Source: Apostichopus japonicus
Lineage: Eukaryota; Echinodermata; Holothuroidea; Aspidochirotida; Stichopodidae
Length of the DNA: 64,000 nt
Reading direction: 5' to 3'
NCBI RefSeq assembly: GCF_037975245.1
Contig: NC_092571.1
Span: 6,346,001-6,410,000, forward strand
The notes beneath the pieces are model-generated. The model had not been told where the DNA came from. It did not search any database and saw nothing but the letters and a program-made list of their open reading frames with translations. The translations under genes were made by a program, and so were the position numbers. Of the stretch, positions 1-11,970 are shown piece after piece (within the stretch, counting starts at the first letter, position 1; every line of letters starts with the position of its first letter).

Positions 1-45
1 TATACCTTACATTAACGATTTATATATTTATATGTTTGTATTTTA

Positions 46-110
46 CTGTAAAGCGCCTTAGAGCAATTTCTGATTGGATAAGGCGCTATAGAAATTTTGT
101 AAAATAAATG
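46..110 (+). repeat. L2/CR1-like LINE 3'-end hairpin
   Basis: GCGCCTTA and TAAGGCGC form a perfect 8-bp stem around a short loop, followed by an A/T-rich tail. This is the usual 3'-terminal hairpin of L2/CR1-type LINEs and SINEs that borrow their tails. A related hairpin ends the LINE at 36.6 kb. It lies upstream of the reverse-transcriptase remnant that follows, so it belongs to a separate insertion. Confidence 0.6.
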
Positions 111-165
111 CAGTCTGCACTGTATGTTTAAATAAAGACATCCTCTCATTATTGGACAAAGCATA

Positions 166-700
166 TGCCACTGCTCTAGTTCTTTTAGACTTGAGCGCCA
201 CCTTGATACTGTCGACCACAATATTCTTCTTTGTCATCTCAGAGATCACCTCGGTATACAGGAAAAAGCCCTAGATTGGTGCATATCATACCTATCACAA
301 AGACCACAGTACAGTATGTTTGTATCTGAGAAGCAACCTCTAAACCTGTTATTTTAGATTATTCTGTTCCACAGGGCTCTGTTCTTGGCACGCAGTGGTT
401 TAGTTAATATACAGTACTTACAGTCCAAATGAAATCAGGAACCAAGAGTTACAATACCATGCTTATAAATGCAGAGGACACCCAACAATATATATATATT
501 ACATTCAAACCGACTCTATGCAGACCATCGAATTGACCCTCAAACTTGGGTGTTATTTTTTATTCTTCCACGATAATGAAGCCACACATATCAATGTCAT
601 TCGGTCATCTAGCTTGTAGTACATTCGGATTATAGGTAATATTTGCAAATATTTGAATCTCAAACTCGATCCACATACAGTATTGCACTCATCATAACAG
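166..700 (+). pseudogene. LINE reverse transcriptase remnant
   Basis: A broken non-LTR reverse transcriptase spread over several frames. LVLLDLSA near 172 continues after a frameshift as FDTVDHNILLCHLRDHLGI (about 200-262) and ALDWCISYLSQR. After a stop and another shift comes SVPQGSVLG (about 366-392). A degenerate form of the YADD box (INAEDTQQY, about 465-492) and LGVIF...MKPHI (about 546-590) follow. The order matches motifs of the finger and palm domains of L2/CR1/Jockey-type elements. Several stops and frameshifts make it non-functional. The hAT insertion at 867 lies just downstream; I could not recognise LINE sequence beyond that insertion. Confidence 0.85.
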
Positions 701-866
701 ACTAAACGCTCAGGCATATCCATATCGACTACACTAAGGCACAAGAAACCAATAAACACAGAATAATGAAAACTCACAATGAGCAGCTTAGGCTCAACAG
801 AGGCTTTATACAGAACGATAGGATGCACTCACGCTTCAGACCCAAAATGTACAGACAACACTGAAA

Positions 867-2647
867 TAGTGTTGCGCCGATATCACCAATATCGGTTTTG
901 GCCGATATCCGATATTATCATCCCAATATCGGTCCGATACCGATACGATACCGATATTTTTTAACAGACAAAATGAAGGCAAAATCGTACTATAGTCATG
1001 CATACATTCACAAATAAATCTTCAAGTAAACAACAAAATATGGTGTTTTGTTTTCCTTTTGTCCTAAGTTGAAAAGAATGACTTTTTTCCTGATTTTGAA
1101 AAAGAGAATGATAATTGAAATCCAACCAGAATCTTTTTCACTGCAGCGCTGCACGCGATAATAAAATGGACGCAGTAAATGTGAGCCTTAACATCGTAAT
1201 GACATACAAGTAGCTACAGTGTTAACGTATGCTTGCAAAATTGCATCCTTATTAGGTTACGAACTGTTGATCACAATGTAAAAATAATAATTTATTGAGT
1301 TTCTACTCAATGTACAACTTATTCACTTGACCGTATAGAGAAAAAAAAAACCTGAAAATCAGTAGAGAAATGACCAATTGTGTACGGAAAGTAAGGTGGT
1401 ACACCTTTCAAATATTACGAAAGATCGAGCAAAACACTTTCGAAAAATTCACGCAAAACTGGCATATCGTACTAAATGCAACTAATGTCATGTAAACAAG
1501 GCTCTAGTGCATCCATTTATGAATATACCGTAAGACCACATCTGTTTTTAAGCGGGTGAAAAAAGAAAGTATTTTCTAGAATTTCCAAAAATACGGAAAA
1601 AATAATATCCTACCATAGTTAATTGTATAGCAAATAGCCTAACCATCTCGGCGGTTACGGATCTCACGTAACTGAAAAGTTCCCTGGCAACTTGCCAAAA
1701 AATGTTAACAAACAGGTGTTACAAAGGGGATGAGCTCACAGTGTGTTTGGGAAGGTACCTGGGAAAATTCGCAGCACATGTACGGCGGTAGTTGGGTATA
1801 GGGTTAAACACCGCAGTTGTAAAAATGTACGCATTGTGCACGCTATTCATTGTTAGGCAGTCTAGAGACAGGGCTTTGCTGAACGTTGTTTGTTTCATAA
1901 TATCGGAAATTTTGTAAGTTGCACTTTTTAAAGATTGAAAGACAGATTAAATCTCTCTTCATTTTATAACATAATATAGCTACTCTAACTTGTCATTTTA
2001 AAATTTTCATCTGTTTCGTGACAATTTAAATCAAAAAAGTATTTTGCATACTCAATTTTTCGGGGCTTTATCCCCCAGGATCCCCACAAGGGGTTCTACC
2101 CCATGACCCCACCAAGGCCCTAAGGCGGGCCCCTGGACACTACGCCTTTATGCTCGCACGCTACGCGTGCTCGGCGTGTTCGCTGGGCGAACACCGGCGG
2201 GAAATCGGCAGTGTGTTCGCGGAAAATTGAACAAGTGCAGTTATGCATCATGTTCAAGGTTTTCACGGAGGCCTTTGAGAAAATGAATGGTTAGTACAGT
2301 ACAGTGTATACATGCTGCACTAATGCTATGTGTAGGCCAAGGTTCACGAAGGTCATTGGTTATATTCGCGCGCCGTAGACGTGTTTTATAGGTTTAGGAG
2401 GGTCAGGTATCCATGGATATTAATCGAAAATGAATCTGAGTTTAACTGACGCTAAAGAAATGGATCGTCTTGGGCAGATTAACAAATCATTGCAAGTATA
2501 AATAAGTAGCTCTGCTGTGAAAAAAATAGTTCAATATCGGTTTGCTGTTATCGGCAATTAGGCAAAATTTTACCGATACCGATATGCTGCCGATATTGCA
2601 AATATCGGCCGATACCGATATTGAAAACGATTATCGTAGCAACACTA
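867..2647. mobile_element. hAT-type non-autonomous element, 1.8 kb
   Basis: The ends are inverted copies: TAGTGTTGCGCCGATA at the left and the reverse complement of TAGTGTTGCTACGATA at the right. They are flanked by a perfect 8-bp direct repeat, CACTGAAA, at 859-866 and 2648-2655. An 8-bp duplication and a TAGNGNTG-like end are typical of hAT transposons. Both subterminal regions (about 880-960 and 2530-2635) are crowded with CCGATA/TATCGG hexamers, which are plausible transposase-binding sites. No transposase reading frame is visible, so it would depend on a transposase supplied elsewhere. A GC-rich stretch lies at about 2060-2215. Confidence 0.9.
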
Positions 2648-2655
2648 CACTGAAA

Positions 2656-3386
2656 CAAAAACAAAACCAAAGGCAGCGTGGGATAACAGATTGAACACAA
2701 AAACACACAGATGACAGGAACAAACAATAAATAACTCCACAGTAACGAACCACAAAGTATTTTGATGATAAGAAAATCCCAGAAATGAACAAGTTTTAAG
2801 AGCTCTGATAAGTATGTCATTATGTCATGTGTACGATTCAGCGACACAACTTAACGTAGGGTTGTTTTCAGGCCAATGCACTTGGTTCCTTGCAACTGAG
2901 CCTCCTCGTTTTCAGAAAGGTGTTTTCCGACAGTTGCGGGGTATTCTATAATTACTCCAACATGACAAACACTGCATTCCTGACACTATCATGCGGTCGT
3001 CATGTACTTATCTATATCGACATTTCGCTAAACACATACCTTTGAGGGACTATAGCAGAATTGAATAGAGCCGACGTCGAACATGACATAGCCTAGGCTA
3101 CAGTGTGCACAACACAAGGCTAAGCAGTAACTTAGATGAAGTATCTAGGCCTAACTTAAGGCTACTGCAAACAACGTGGATGGTAAATTAATACTTTATT
3201 TATATTATGCTTCGTAGCAGGAACTCAAACAGTTACTTCATTAAGATATATCCTTACCTTGGCACACCAAATATCTTGAAACAAAACAGTTACTGGATAG
3301 TCGATGAAGACTTCATCCAAGTATCACATGCCGTTATCTCTAGTCATTATTGCCTTGCAGCAATTTCGAACTTGTGTTATAATCTG
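2656..3386. other. unannotated gap
   Basis: AT-rich sequence between the hAT element and the large transposon. I see no gene, repeat or RNA signal; the open frames here have no recognisable composition or motifs. Confidence 0.5.
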
Positions 3387-3435
3387 TTTGAACGTAGCAG
3401 CCACTATCAGCAGCCACTAACAGCAGCCAATAGTG
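3387..3435 (+). repeat. left terminal inverted repeat
   Basis: Pairs with 13272-13320. CAGCAGCCACTA-like words recur three times here and once more near 3520, giving short subterminal direct repeats. Confidence 0.65.
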
Positions 3436-3984
3436 TATACATCAACGATACACGCCGTTGGCCACTGATGTTGGTACACTATGACGAGCGCTGGGTACGC
3501 TGTGGCGGAAACGTGGATCCCCAGCAGCCACTAAGGGCAGCCTAAGTTAGCCGACAATAACAAGACCATTCCTTTTTCGTACCTGTTTTATAGCGATAAT
3601 AATTAACGCTATGCATACTGTAAAATGCCAATAATTGTACCATATGAGAGATAAGATGTTGCTCTTTCATGTGATATAATTTTGGAATTTAATGGTGGAA
3701 GATTTCTGCATCCATATTGAACTGAAACTTGTGATCCTACCAAATCTTGTGGAGAAAGGCGTTAATTACGGCAATTTTTATACCATTTTTTATCTTTTTT
3801 TTTTCAAATGTCTAAACAATTAATTTATGAGAATATGCAACAGTCAACAGAGGTACAATGACGATGTTAAGTTATTCCTCTTACAAGTGGTATGAAAAAA
3901 CAGTCCGTAACACTTTGATTTAATAAATTCGATGGCTACAAACCGTTCGATCCTAACAGGAGTGGGATGCAAATGGGAAAATTA

Positions 3985-4604
3985 TAGGGTGTTTCTAAAA
4001 CGAATGACAATTGCGTTACACATAACGAATGACAATATGTTGTACACACTAAAAAAGTGCGCTGACTAAAACGAATGACAGTAATGACAGCACAGACATT
4101 TGCTTCAACCGGATATCACAGTTCAGACTTCGTGGGTATCTAGATCTAGTAAAGTACGGACAAGATAAAAACGCACCTTATAGTAAGCGAAATTGTAAGT
4201 CTGATATTAAAAAGTAAATTTAACGTCATTTTTCCGATATTAATTGTTAGAAACTAACAATACTATAATCTTGAAACGGCTTCAGTTATCTTTCTATATA
4301 AATCTACAGAGGTAAAAAGCCCAGCACTCAAGCGCATTCTCACACAAAAACTTTCCCTGTGGTTTCTATCCGTAAATTACACCAAAACCCTGCAACCACG
4401 TTATATGCGATTTTCCTCAAATCATTTTTGCGCAGAAAACCAATAACCGCATTTACTCCAGTCCGTTAATCATTCTATCTCTTCTCAATACTGTCCTTCG
4501 TTGTCATTCGTTGTAATTCGGTGTCATTGGTTGTCATTCGCCTTCATTCGCAAATGCTAATTAACCCTGTACAAAGTCAATTGTCATTCGTTTTAGTTTG
4601 TCCC
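3985..4604. mobile_element. 620-bp MITE with ACGAATGACA subterminal repeats
   Basis: Near each end the word TAAAACGAATGACAATTG occurs, inverted at the right, and GGG/CCC is close to each terminus. An 8-bp direct repeat GAAAATTA flanks it (3977-3984 and 4605-4612). ACGAATGACA-like words are repeated about four times inside the left end, and the inverted form several times inside the right end (about 4495-4590). There is no open frame. The terminal two bases differ between ends, so the family is uncertain. It is inserted just outside the left satellite array of the large transposon. Confidence 0.75.
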
Positions 4605-4657
4605 GAAAATTAGCTCAAAATGCGCGGTAATGTGTTGTGATCCAAACGTATTATTAC

Positions 4658-5645
4658 TTCAAAATCGATTAATTTGGGTTGTCGACCTAGTTAGGAGGTC
4701 CGGTTAGCATCACTTTATGAATAAAAATTTCTTCTTTCACGTGTTATACCTACTATTGGTAAGAAAGCCGATTTTTTTTACCAAAACTGGCCTAAATTAG
4801 TTTTTAAATATTGATTAACTTTTTTTTGTTCTTCAAAATCGATTAAGTTGAGATATGGTGCCTATTGAGATGTCCGGTTAGCACCACATTAAAGTAAACA
4901 CGTTCATCTTTCACGTGGTATATCTCTACTATCGGTAAGAAAACTGATTTCTTGACCAAAAGTAGCCTTAAAGTTTTAATCCCGATACGGACCACTCTCT
5001 AAACGCGCTGTATATGCGTAATGTGTAATGATCATTAAACTGTTTAAATTTTTTTGTTCTTCAAAATCGATTAAGTTGAGATATGGAGCCTATTGAGATG
5101 TCCGGTTAGCACCACATTAAAGTAAAAGGTTCTTCTTTCACGTGGTATACCTCTACTATCGGTAACAAAACTGATTTCTTGACCAAAAGTGGCCTTAAAG
5201 TGTTAACCCCGATACGGACCACTCTCTAAACGCGCTGTATATACGTTACTTTGTAATGATCATTAAACTGTTTGAATTTTTTTTGTTCTTCAAAATCGAT
5301 TAAGTTGAGATATGGAGCCTTCTGAGATGTCCGGTTAGCACCACATTAAAGTAAAAGGTTCTTCTTTCACGTGGTATACCTCTACTATCGGTAACAAAAC
5401 TGATTTCTTGACCGAAAGTGGCCTTAAAGGATTAACCCCGATACGGACCACTCTCTAAACGCGCTGTATATACGTTAATTTGTAATGATCATTAAACTGT
5501 TTGAATTTTTTTTTTGTTCTTCAAAATCGATCAAGTTGAGATATGGAGCCTACTAGGATGTCCGGTTAGCACCGCATTAAAGTAGAAAGGTTCCTCTTTC
5601 ACGGGGTATACATCTACTATCGGTAACAAAAATGATTTCTCGATT
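4658..5645 (+). repeat. left subterminal array, ~230-bp units
   Basis: About four units with landmarks in fixed order: CTTCAAAATCGATTAAGTTG, GTCCGGTTAGCACCAC, TTTCACGTGGTATACC, CGGTAACAAAACTGATTTC, TAAACGCGCTGTATATACG, TGATCATTAAACTG. The outermost unit (4658-4800) is the most diverged. The same unit occurs in reverse orientation at 9.57-11.8 kb. The palindromes CACGTG, ATCGAT and TGATCA are conserved in each unit. Confidence 0.9.
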
Positions 5646-7069
5646 AGATTTATTTATGGTGCAGTTTTGTCCTTCTTGTCGGAACAAACTAATTATTTGT
5701 GCTCCATAGCTTCTCTTTGTAGCAAATCTAATTCTGTGCTCCACCTATACCGAAATATCAGACTATAAAGGCAAAATATGTAATCAAACAAAATTGATAA
5801 CTTTTCGTCGTACTGTATTTTCTTTCAAAAGAAGTTAGTCATTTACCTTTTTGCAGCATGCCAAAAAGACCACATATAACCAACATGAAGTCTGTGTGGA
5901 ATACATTGTACATTTAACATACGATCGGATACTTTAGTACGATTCATCTTGCATTCCTATGATCTTGAGGTTCTAAAGAATGACTGACGATATTAATCTC
6001 TCTTCTCGTTACCTCTTTGTAAAAGTATAATTTGTAATATTATCGCAACAATAAAACGTCTTATAAGTTACACAGACTCTCTATGAGACATGGCAAACCC
6101 TATATTCACACTTAGTTACATCCAGTAGCATATCTCCAATGAGGGTCGGTTGCCAAGGGCACCCACACCCCTCCAAATGACCCACACTATTGGAAATAAT
6201 CATAATCCTTCCCTATTTAAAACACAAACACTTCATAATTTAGACAGTATACCACATCTCAAAAGAACAGCTCACAAGTTGGCCCTCATGAAGAGTGTAA
6301 TTGGTTAAACTCACCTCCCCACCCTACCCACACACATAATGCGATTAAGCCCCACCCACCACCCTCGCATAGACAAATTCTTAGCTACGCCACTGTTTAA
6401 GCCAGTCTTAACTCACTATTGACCCTTTCTAAAGTTAAGGGAAGCGTTTCTTGTTATATTGCATTAATAATTTTGAACAATACTCTCTAATAAACGTGCA
6501 CATTTCTTTCACTGATGTTAACATACTGTTACATCAACATACAAAGGATGAAATCTTCCTCTCTCAACTCAACTCTTTGCAAGCGTATGCACACAGCTAA
6601 CCAACAAACACACTCCATCATATCAAAAATGCTACATAAACCATCATACCATATATGGAACAATACTTATTACCTGGTCCGTTTGCTGTGTTATTCAGGA
6701 AAATGATAATAAAACCAATTGCAATGGCAACCGCTTAATCTTCAATCCACAAGATACAACTTTACAGAAAATGTCCTAACAAAAATTAAGACATAATAAA
6801 ATGGTCAGACAAGGGAAATGACAATGTAAAACAATTTGGATGAAAATTAATTTTAAGGTTACTTATATTGATCGGTTGCTAAGTAGTGCTATATTATCCT
6901 TTCCTGTGATATTCTCATCAACAGCATACATCATATATACAACTAGATACGCAAGAAATTGCAGTCTTTGTAACATTTTACATCGGTACTGCTAGCAAAA
7001 TAATCCACATATAATATTTATAGAATCACTCTATTCTCTTGTATTTCTTTATACATTAGTCTTCTCAGG
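5646..7069. other. interior of large transposon, no gene seen
   Basis: AT-rich. The stretch around 6130-6390 is C-rich and begins and ends with CAGTAGCATA / CGCCACTG-like words, which may be a worn hAT-type MITE, but I found no target duplication. The rest has no recognisable feature. Confidence 0.4.
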
Positions 7070-7522
7070 TTAATTTGTCATGGAAGTTTGGTTACTTTTA
7101 AATTTAAATGCGTTGTTGAAAAGTATGCAATTACTTGCGATACAGATATGAACTCCACAATTCCACCCATCTAATTGAGTTGGATACTGAAAGCATTTAT
7201 GCAAAAGAGTATATGATCTATCAAAATAATGTGGTCTTTTTAAACTCCTCGCAAAAAGGTGGCAGGCAATTATGACCATGAAACGACCAAGTGCACGTTT
7301 TGTATTCACTGGCAAAGCACAACCCATGGGGTCTAATACATTGACATGTAAAGTAGATGACACTTTGTAAATGAATAATACCCAATGCTGTTCGTCTGCA
7401 CAATATGGTGATAAAATAATGTCGTAATGCTGATATAAATTTTTGGTAAGCAATCTGGTCGTTATAGAAGCTCTGACGCAGTCATTCATTGTTAAATCTT
7501 CTTCAGACATTAATATCAACAT
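7070..7522 (-). pseudogene. Ulp1-like C48 cysteine protease domain of a transposon
   Basis: A 150-residue frame with the ordered catalytic motifs of Ulp1/SENP-type SUMO proteases: EQHWVLFIY (His46), VNVLDPMG (Asp64), and QLDGWNCGVHIC (oxyanion Gln116, nucleophile Cys122). In this family His, Asp and Cys form the triad. The length covers the catalytic half only. It lies inside the large inverted-repeat transposon, so it is probably transposon-encoded and not a host deSUMOylase. The upstream finger exon overlaps it by 20 nt in another frame; a single-base change near 7507-7510 would join them, so I read the pair as one gene broken by a frameshift. Confidence 0.8.
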
Positions 7523-7802
7523 TTATATCATCTACAATATGCAAGTCAATATCAGTTTCACTCCCTGCAGATATGTTATTCCAAACATTTTCAGTAGCCT
7601 GAGAACTGTGGATCCTCCTGTAATGCTGAAGGATGGAGTCAAGTTTTTTGTAGACCTTTTCACAACTACCTATCCCACATTTTAGAGAAAAGTTAGGATC
7701 TTGTGAATGGATGAATCTGATGTGATTTACCGGGGCATTAAATCTTACTGATTGGTATATTAGTGACACACTGGACAAATTTACATTCCAGGCATCTTTC
7801 AC
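7503..7802 (-). pseudogene. C2H2 zinc-finger exon of the transposon gene
   Basis: The exon starts after a good acceptor (TTTTTTTGCAG on the minus strand, AG at 7803-7804). It encodes about 99 residues with one finger, FSLKCGIGSCEKVYKKL followed by DSILQHYRRIH, spaced C-x4-C-x12-H-x4-H. A finger of this kind is commonly N-terminal in transposon proteins and could bind DNA. The frame stops at 7503 within the start of the protease frame. An upstream exon must lie at higher coordinates but I could not find it. Confidence 0.65.
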
Positions 7803-9174
7803 CTGCAAAAAAATTAAAAATAGCAGAGGATTGAGTGGTTCCTTGCTACAATTTTGAGTAATCTGACTTGATTTTGGTATAAAAGAGCTAATGAGACATA
7901 ATAAATGTTATCACCAAGCAACATTACACAAGTACCATTTTCAGTTTTGACCCCATTTCCTCATTGATATTCATGGTAAGCACCAAAAACGATAGGGTTA
8001 TTCCACATTAACAGCAGTGCCCTATTGGGTGATTTCATGACTTAAGCTAGCTGGCATCACCTATATATGCTCATATTCACCCATACATACATTTTGATCT
8101 GAATGCACACTGATTAATTCCTTAGCTTTGAGCAGAAAAGAAAGTTCTCTAATTATTGACATGGTTATACTATACCATACAAATTGTAAGTTTTTAAAGG
8201 TATGCTGCATTGGCGGCAAATATGCCAGACATTCAAAAATCTTGTGTAATCATTTAGCATGTCTGAGAACATTTTAATAAGTTAGCAAGGAAAGTACTTG
8301 TGGAAAACTTATATTAATTTTAGCATTTATTTTTTAGCATTTTATTTGGGCCAATACACACTACAGAAGTACCTTTAAATCATTATGTATAGTAATGTTA
8401 CTTTTTCTAACTTATTTGTATAAGGCTGTAACCCCCTAAGACCTACCGCATTCAAAGACAATAGCCTAGGGCTAGGGCTATGTTATCACCAAAATGTAGG
8501 AAATTGATATTTTGAGTAACTATTGTTAACGAATTTCAAGCCATTCACACTAACAGGTGACATACACGTCGAGGTGGTTAGGCCATTCGCTTGGCACAGT
8601 GCCTATCTGGTAGGATGTCATATTTTCGTATTTTGGAAATTTGTAAAAAAAATCTTTTTTTCTTTCCGCGCAACTCCAGAGGTGGTTTGGTATTTTGGAT
8701 ATGTTCTCTTTTTCAAATAATCGGAAGGAACCGCCCGATTATGAAAAAAAAATAAATAATGGGTACTCGGTATTTTGTGTTTAAGCATAAAGGTTTAACA
8801 CTATCACTGTGTAACGGGTTTGCGCACTCACGTTAATATACCTATACAGGCTAAAGCCTAACGTACGAATATAAGCTACGAACAAGTTTTTACAATCACA
8901 CTACCGCAGACAATACATAACCAAAGCCTAGCCTGTTTTACCTTGTGTGCAATTCTAACGACACAAATCCCTCCAGTTGACCCTTATATACAAAACGGTG
9001 AACGGACTAATGATTTAACTTTGGTGAACTATAACCTTAAGACACAACGAAACAAAGAACAACAATTTTACCATGAAATTCAGTCCGTGTTTCGTTTCCT
9101 TTATGCCATCATCATGGTCGTCATCGATTGTGTGCTTGCACGGTCAGTCGAGGTTAGATTCTATATCATGCACT
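7803..9174. other. interior of large transposon, no gene seen
   Basis: AT-rich, presumably intron or upstream part of the minus-strand gene ending at 7070. No convincing exon, RNA or repeat was identified. Confidence 0.4.
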
Positions 9175-9182
9175 GCAAATAC

Positions 9183-9214
9183 CACTGATCTACACTAGTT
9201 AGTGTAGATCAGTG
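9183..9214. mobile_element. 32-bp palindromic micro-element with 8-bp duplication
   Basis: CACTGATCTACACTA and its exact inverse are separated by two bases. The flanks are a perfect 8-bp direct repeat, GCAAATAC, at 9175-9182 and 9215-9222. An element reduced to two terminal inverted repeats would look exactly like this; the 8-bp duplication suggests a hAT-type integration. Confidence 0.7.
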
Positions 9215-9222
9215 GCAAATAC

Positions 9223-9569
9223 GCGAACTCACTATCTGCACAATATTAACACATGACATGTGTTCAGTTACTCAGTTTCATTTGTAATTTACATAAGCGG
9301 AAGCGAGTATTAACAAAAAGTCTTGGGTATTATCTACATTGTGTCCAAGTTTGGTAAATTTACGCTGGAGCTACGTGATATAATAAAGTCGTTATAAATT
9401 TAAACGTTATTGCTGAGTAGTTTTACTGACTTTCGCTACGTTTATCTCAAGTGAATAAACATAACCCTGTTCGTTCGAAGTTAACGCATGTAAGGAATAT
9501 TTTAAATCCTGTGCTGAGTTCTTGTAAACGAATTCGCATACTGATAATTATACGATTTATGGGAGGGTG
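9223..9569. other. interior of large transposon, no feature
   Basis: AT-rich sequence between the micro-element and the right satellite array. Nothing recognised. Confidence 0.4.
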
Positions 9570-10581
9570 TGAAATCATTTTTGTTACCGATAGTAGATGT
9601 ATACCACGTGAAAGAAGAACCTTTCTACTTGAATGTGGTGCTAACCGGACATGCCAGAAGGCTCCATAACTAAAATTAATCGATTTTGAAAAAAAAAAAA
9701 AATTAAACAGTTTTCTGATCATTACACATAACGTATATACAGCGCGTTTAGAGAGGGGTCTGTATCGGGGTTCAAACTTTAAGGCCACTTTTGGTCAAGA
9801 AATCATTTTTGTTACCGACAGTAGAGGTATACCACGTGAAAGAGGAACCTTTCTACTTGAATGTGGTGCTAACCGGACATCCCAGAAGGCTCCATAACTA
9901 AAATTAATCGATTTAAAAAAATTTAAAAAAATTAAACAGTTTTCTGATCATTACACATAACGTATATACAGCGTGTTTAGATAGGAGTCTGAATCGGGGT
10001 TAAAACTGCATGCATGTAAGGCCACTTTGGGTCAAGAAATCATTTTTGTTACCGACAGTAGAGGTATACCACGTGAAAGAGGAACCTTTCTACTTGAATG
10101 TGGTGCTAACCGGACATCCCAGAAGGCTCCATAACTAAAATTAATCGATTTAAAAAAATAAAAATAAATTAAACAGTTTTCTGATCATTACACATAACGT
10201 ATATATAGCGTGTTTAGATAGGAGTCTGAATCGGGGTTAAAACCTTAAGGCCACTTTGGGTCAAGAAATCATTTTTGTTACCGATAGTAGAGGTATACCA
10301 CGTGAAAGAAGAACCTTTCTACTTGAATGTGGTTCTAACCGGACATGCCAGTAGGCTCCATAACTAAAATTAATCGATTTTGGGGAAAAAAATTTAAACA
10401 GTTTCCTGATCATATACACATAACGTATATACAGCGCGATTAGAGAGGGGTCTGTATCGGGGTTAAAACTGCAAGGCCACTTTTGGTCCAGAAATCATTT
10501 TTGTTACCGACTTAGAGGTATACCACGCGAAAGAGGAACTGTTTTACTTAAATGTGGTGGTAACCGGACATGCCAGTAGGC

Positions 10582-11551
10582 CAGGCGCGGCGGAACGGGA
10601 AAATTATTGGGGGGGGGGGCTAATGTGTGGAGACTATCTAAGCGGAGCGCCACCATCGGTTGGCGCGGAGCGTACAAGAAAATTTTGGGTTTTTCAAACC
10701 CCCAGATGGCCGGAAACGGCACTTCCCGAGTGTTTTATGCTGCGAATACCTTGCCCTAAAATATGGGTCTCAAGCCTGCAATTTCTCAGATTGCACGTAA
10801 AAATCTGTAAAAACATTGTAATTTGTATATTCGATGGTATTTTAAGAGAGTATCTATTACTCGTAGTGTACTCGCAAAGACGTTTTTGAGTGTAGTAAAT
10901 TACCACTTGCAATTAAATGCAATAATTAAATAAATGTCATAAGAAAAACTGAAAGCATTTCTTAATGTCAACAAATGGGTAATTCCAAAACCATGTGCAG
11001 TTGCCAAACACATTTCTATGAACCAAGCACTGTCACGAATGCATGTACCCTATAGAGTACAGGTGAAATGCTAATATTGTGTTTTTGTTATCACACTTAA
11101 GGCACTTTAGAAGGATATACCCTACGACAGATACATCTCCAATTAGAAGGAAATGTCCCTGAAGGATATATCCATGGGAAATGTGCTACCATTAGAAGGA
11201 TATATCCTTCAGGGGATGTTGAAGAACTGGCTGAAATGAGGCAAGTCATTGGCCTAAGACGAAGTTGTGTTGCGCTTACAGGTACTCAACTCACACTCAC
11301 TGCTTCTCCTTTTCACGGGGCGTGAAGACGTGGTTGCATGGGGTAATGTGGTCTATAGCCAGGGGACGGGCCGAGGGTCCCCCCAGCATTTACTAAAATT
11401 ATAACACCTATATATGCATTGAAAAATGGGCAGATGCACGTTTCGGAGCCTTGGTAAATATTGGGGGGCTTATCATGCATTTGCCCCCTCAACTTTTTCA
11501 TTGGGGGGCTGAGCCCCCCCAAGCCCCCCCCCCCCGGTTCCGCCGCCACTG
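10582..11551. mobile_element. hAT-like MITE, 970 bp
   Basis: Ends are CAGGCGCGGCGGAACGGG and the inverse of CAGTGGCGGCGGAACCGG. The flanks are a perfect 8-bp direct repeat, CAGTAGGC (10574-10581 and 11552-11559). Long G or C runs sit just inside both ends. It carries the shared ~100-bp module at 10632-10730. No transposase frame. Confidence 0.9.
10632..10730 (+). repeat. shared MITE module, copy 1
   Basis: Begins GACTATCTAAGCGGAGCGCC, contains the stem GCGCCA/TGGCGC, then AAGAAAATTTTGGG and GGCCGGAAACGGCACTTCC, a second small stem (GCCG/CGGC). Confidence 0.8.
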
Positions 11552-11970
11552 CAGTAGGCTCCATAACTAAAATTAATCGATTTTGAAGGGAAAAAAAATG
11601 TTAACAGTTTTCTGATCATTACACATAACGTATATACAGCGCGTTTAGAGGAGGGGTCTGTATCGGGGTTAAAACTTTTAGGCCACTTTTGGTCAAGAAA
11701 TCATTTTTGTTACCGATAGTAGAGGTATACCACGTGGAAGAGGAACCTTTCTACTTGAATGTGGTGCTAACCGGACATCTCAGTAGGCTCCATAAAAAAA
11801 AAATTTAAAAAAACTTTCTTATTTATGCACTAATCAGGGGCGTATCCAGGATTTTCCAATAGGGGGGCGTCAGGCATGAATGATCGCCATCCTGGGGGAT
11901 GGGTCTAAGGGGAGGGGTGTACAATTTTTGCTTTCGAAGAAGGGCTGAAATGCAAAATGGTGTCATATGT

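Larger units (their letters stand above)
9570..11810 (-). repeat. right subterminal array, ~230-bp units, inverted
   Basis: Six or so units of the repeat found at 4.66-5.65 kb, in reverse orientation: GTTACCGATAGTAGAGGTAT, ACCACGTGAAAGA, GTGGTGCTAACCGGACAT, AATTAATCGATTT, TGATCATTACACATAACG, GTATATACAGCGCG. Landmarks recur near 9718, 9947, 10186, 10419 and 11625. Two units near 9.85 and 10.1 kb are almost the same. The array is split by the 970-bp element at 10582-11551, whose target duplication lies in a unit. Confidence 0.9.

Noticed and set aside
3207-3545. 112-codon open frame
   Set aside because: It runs across the left terminal repeat of the large transposon and has no recognisable motif.
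6125-6394. Possible hAT MITE (CAGTAGCATA...CGCCACTG)
   Set aside because: Ends match only partly and the 8 bp on each side differ.
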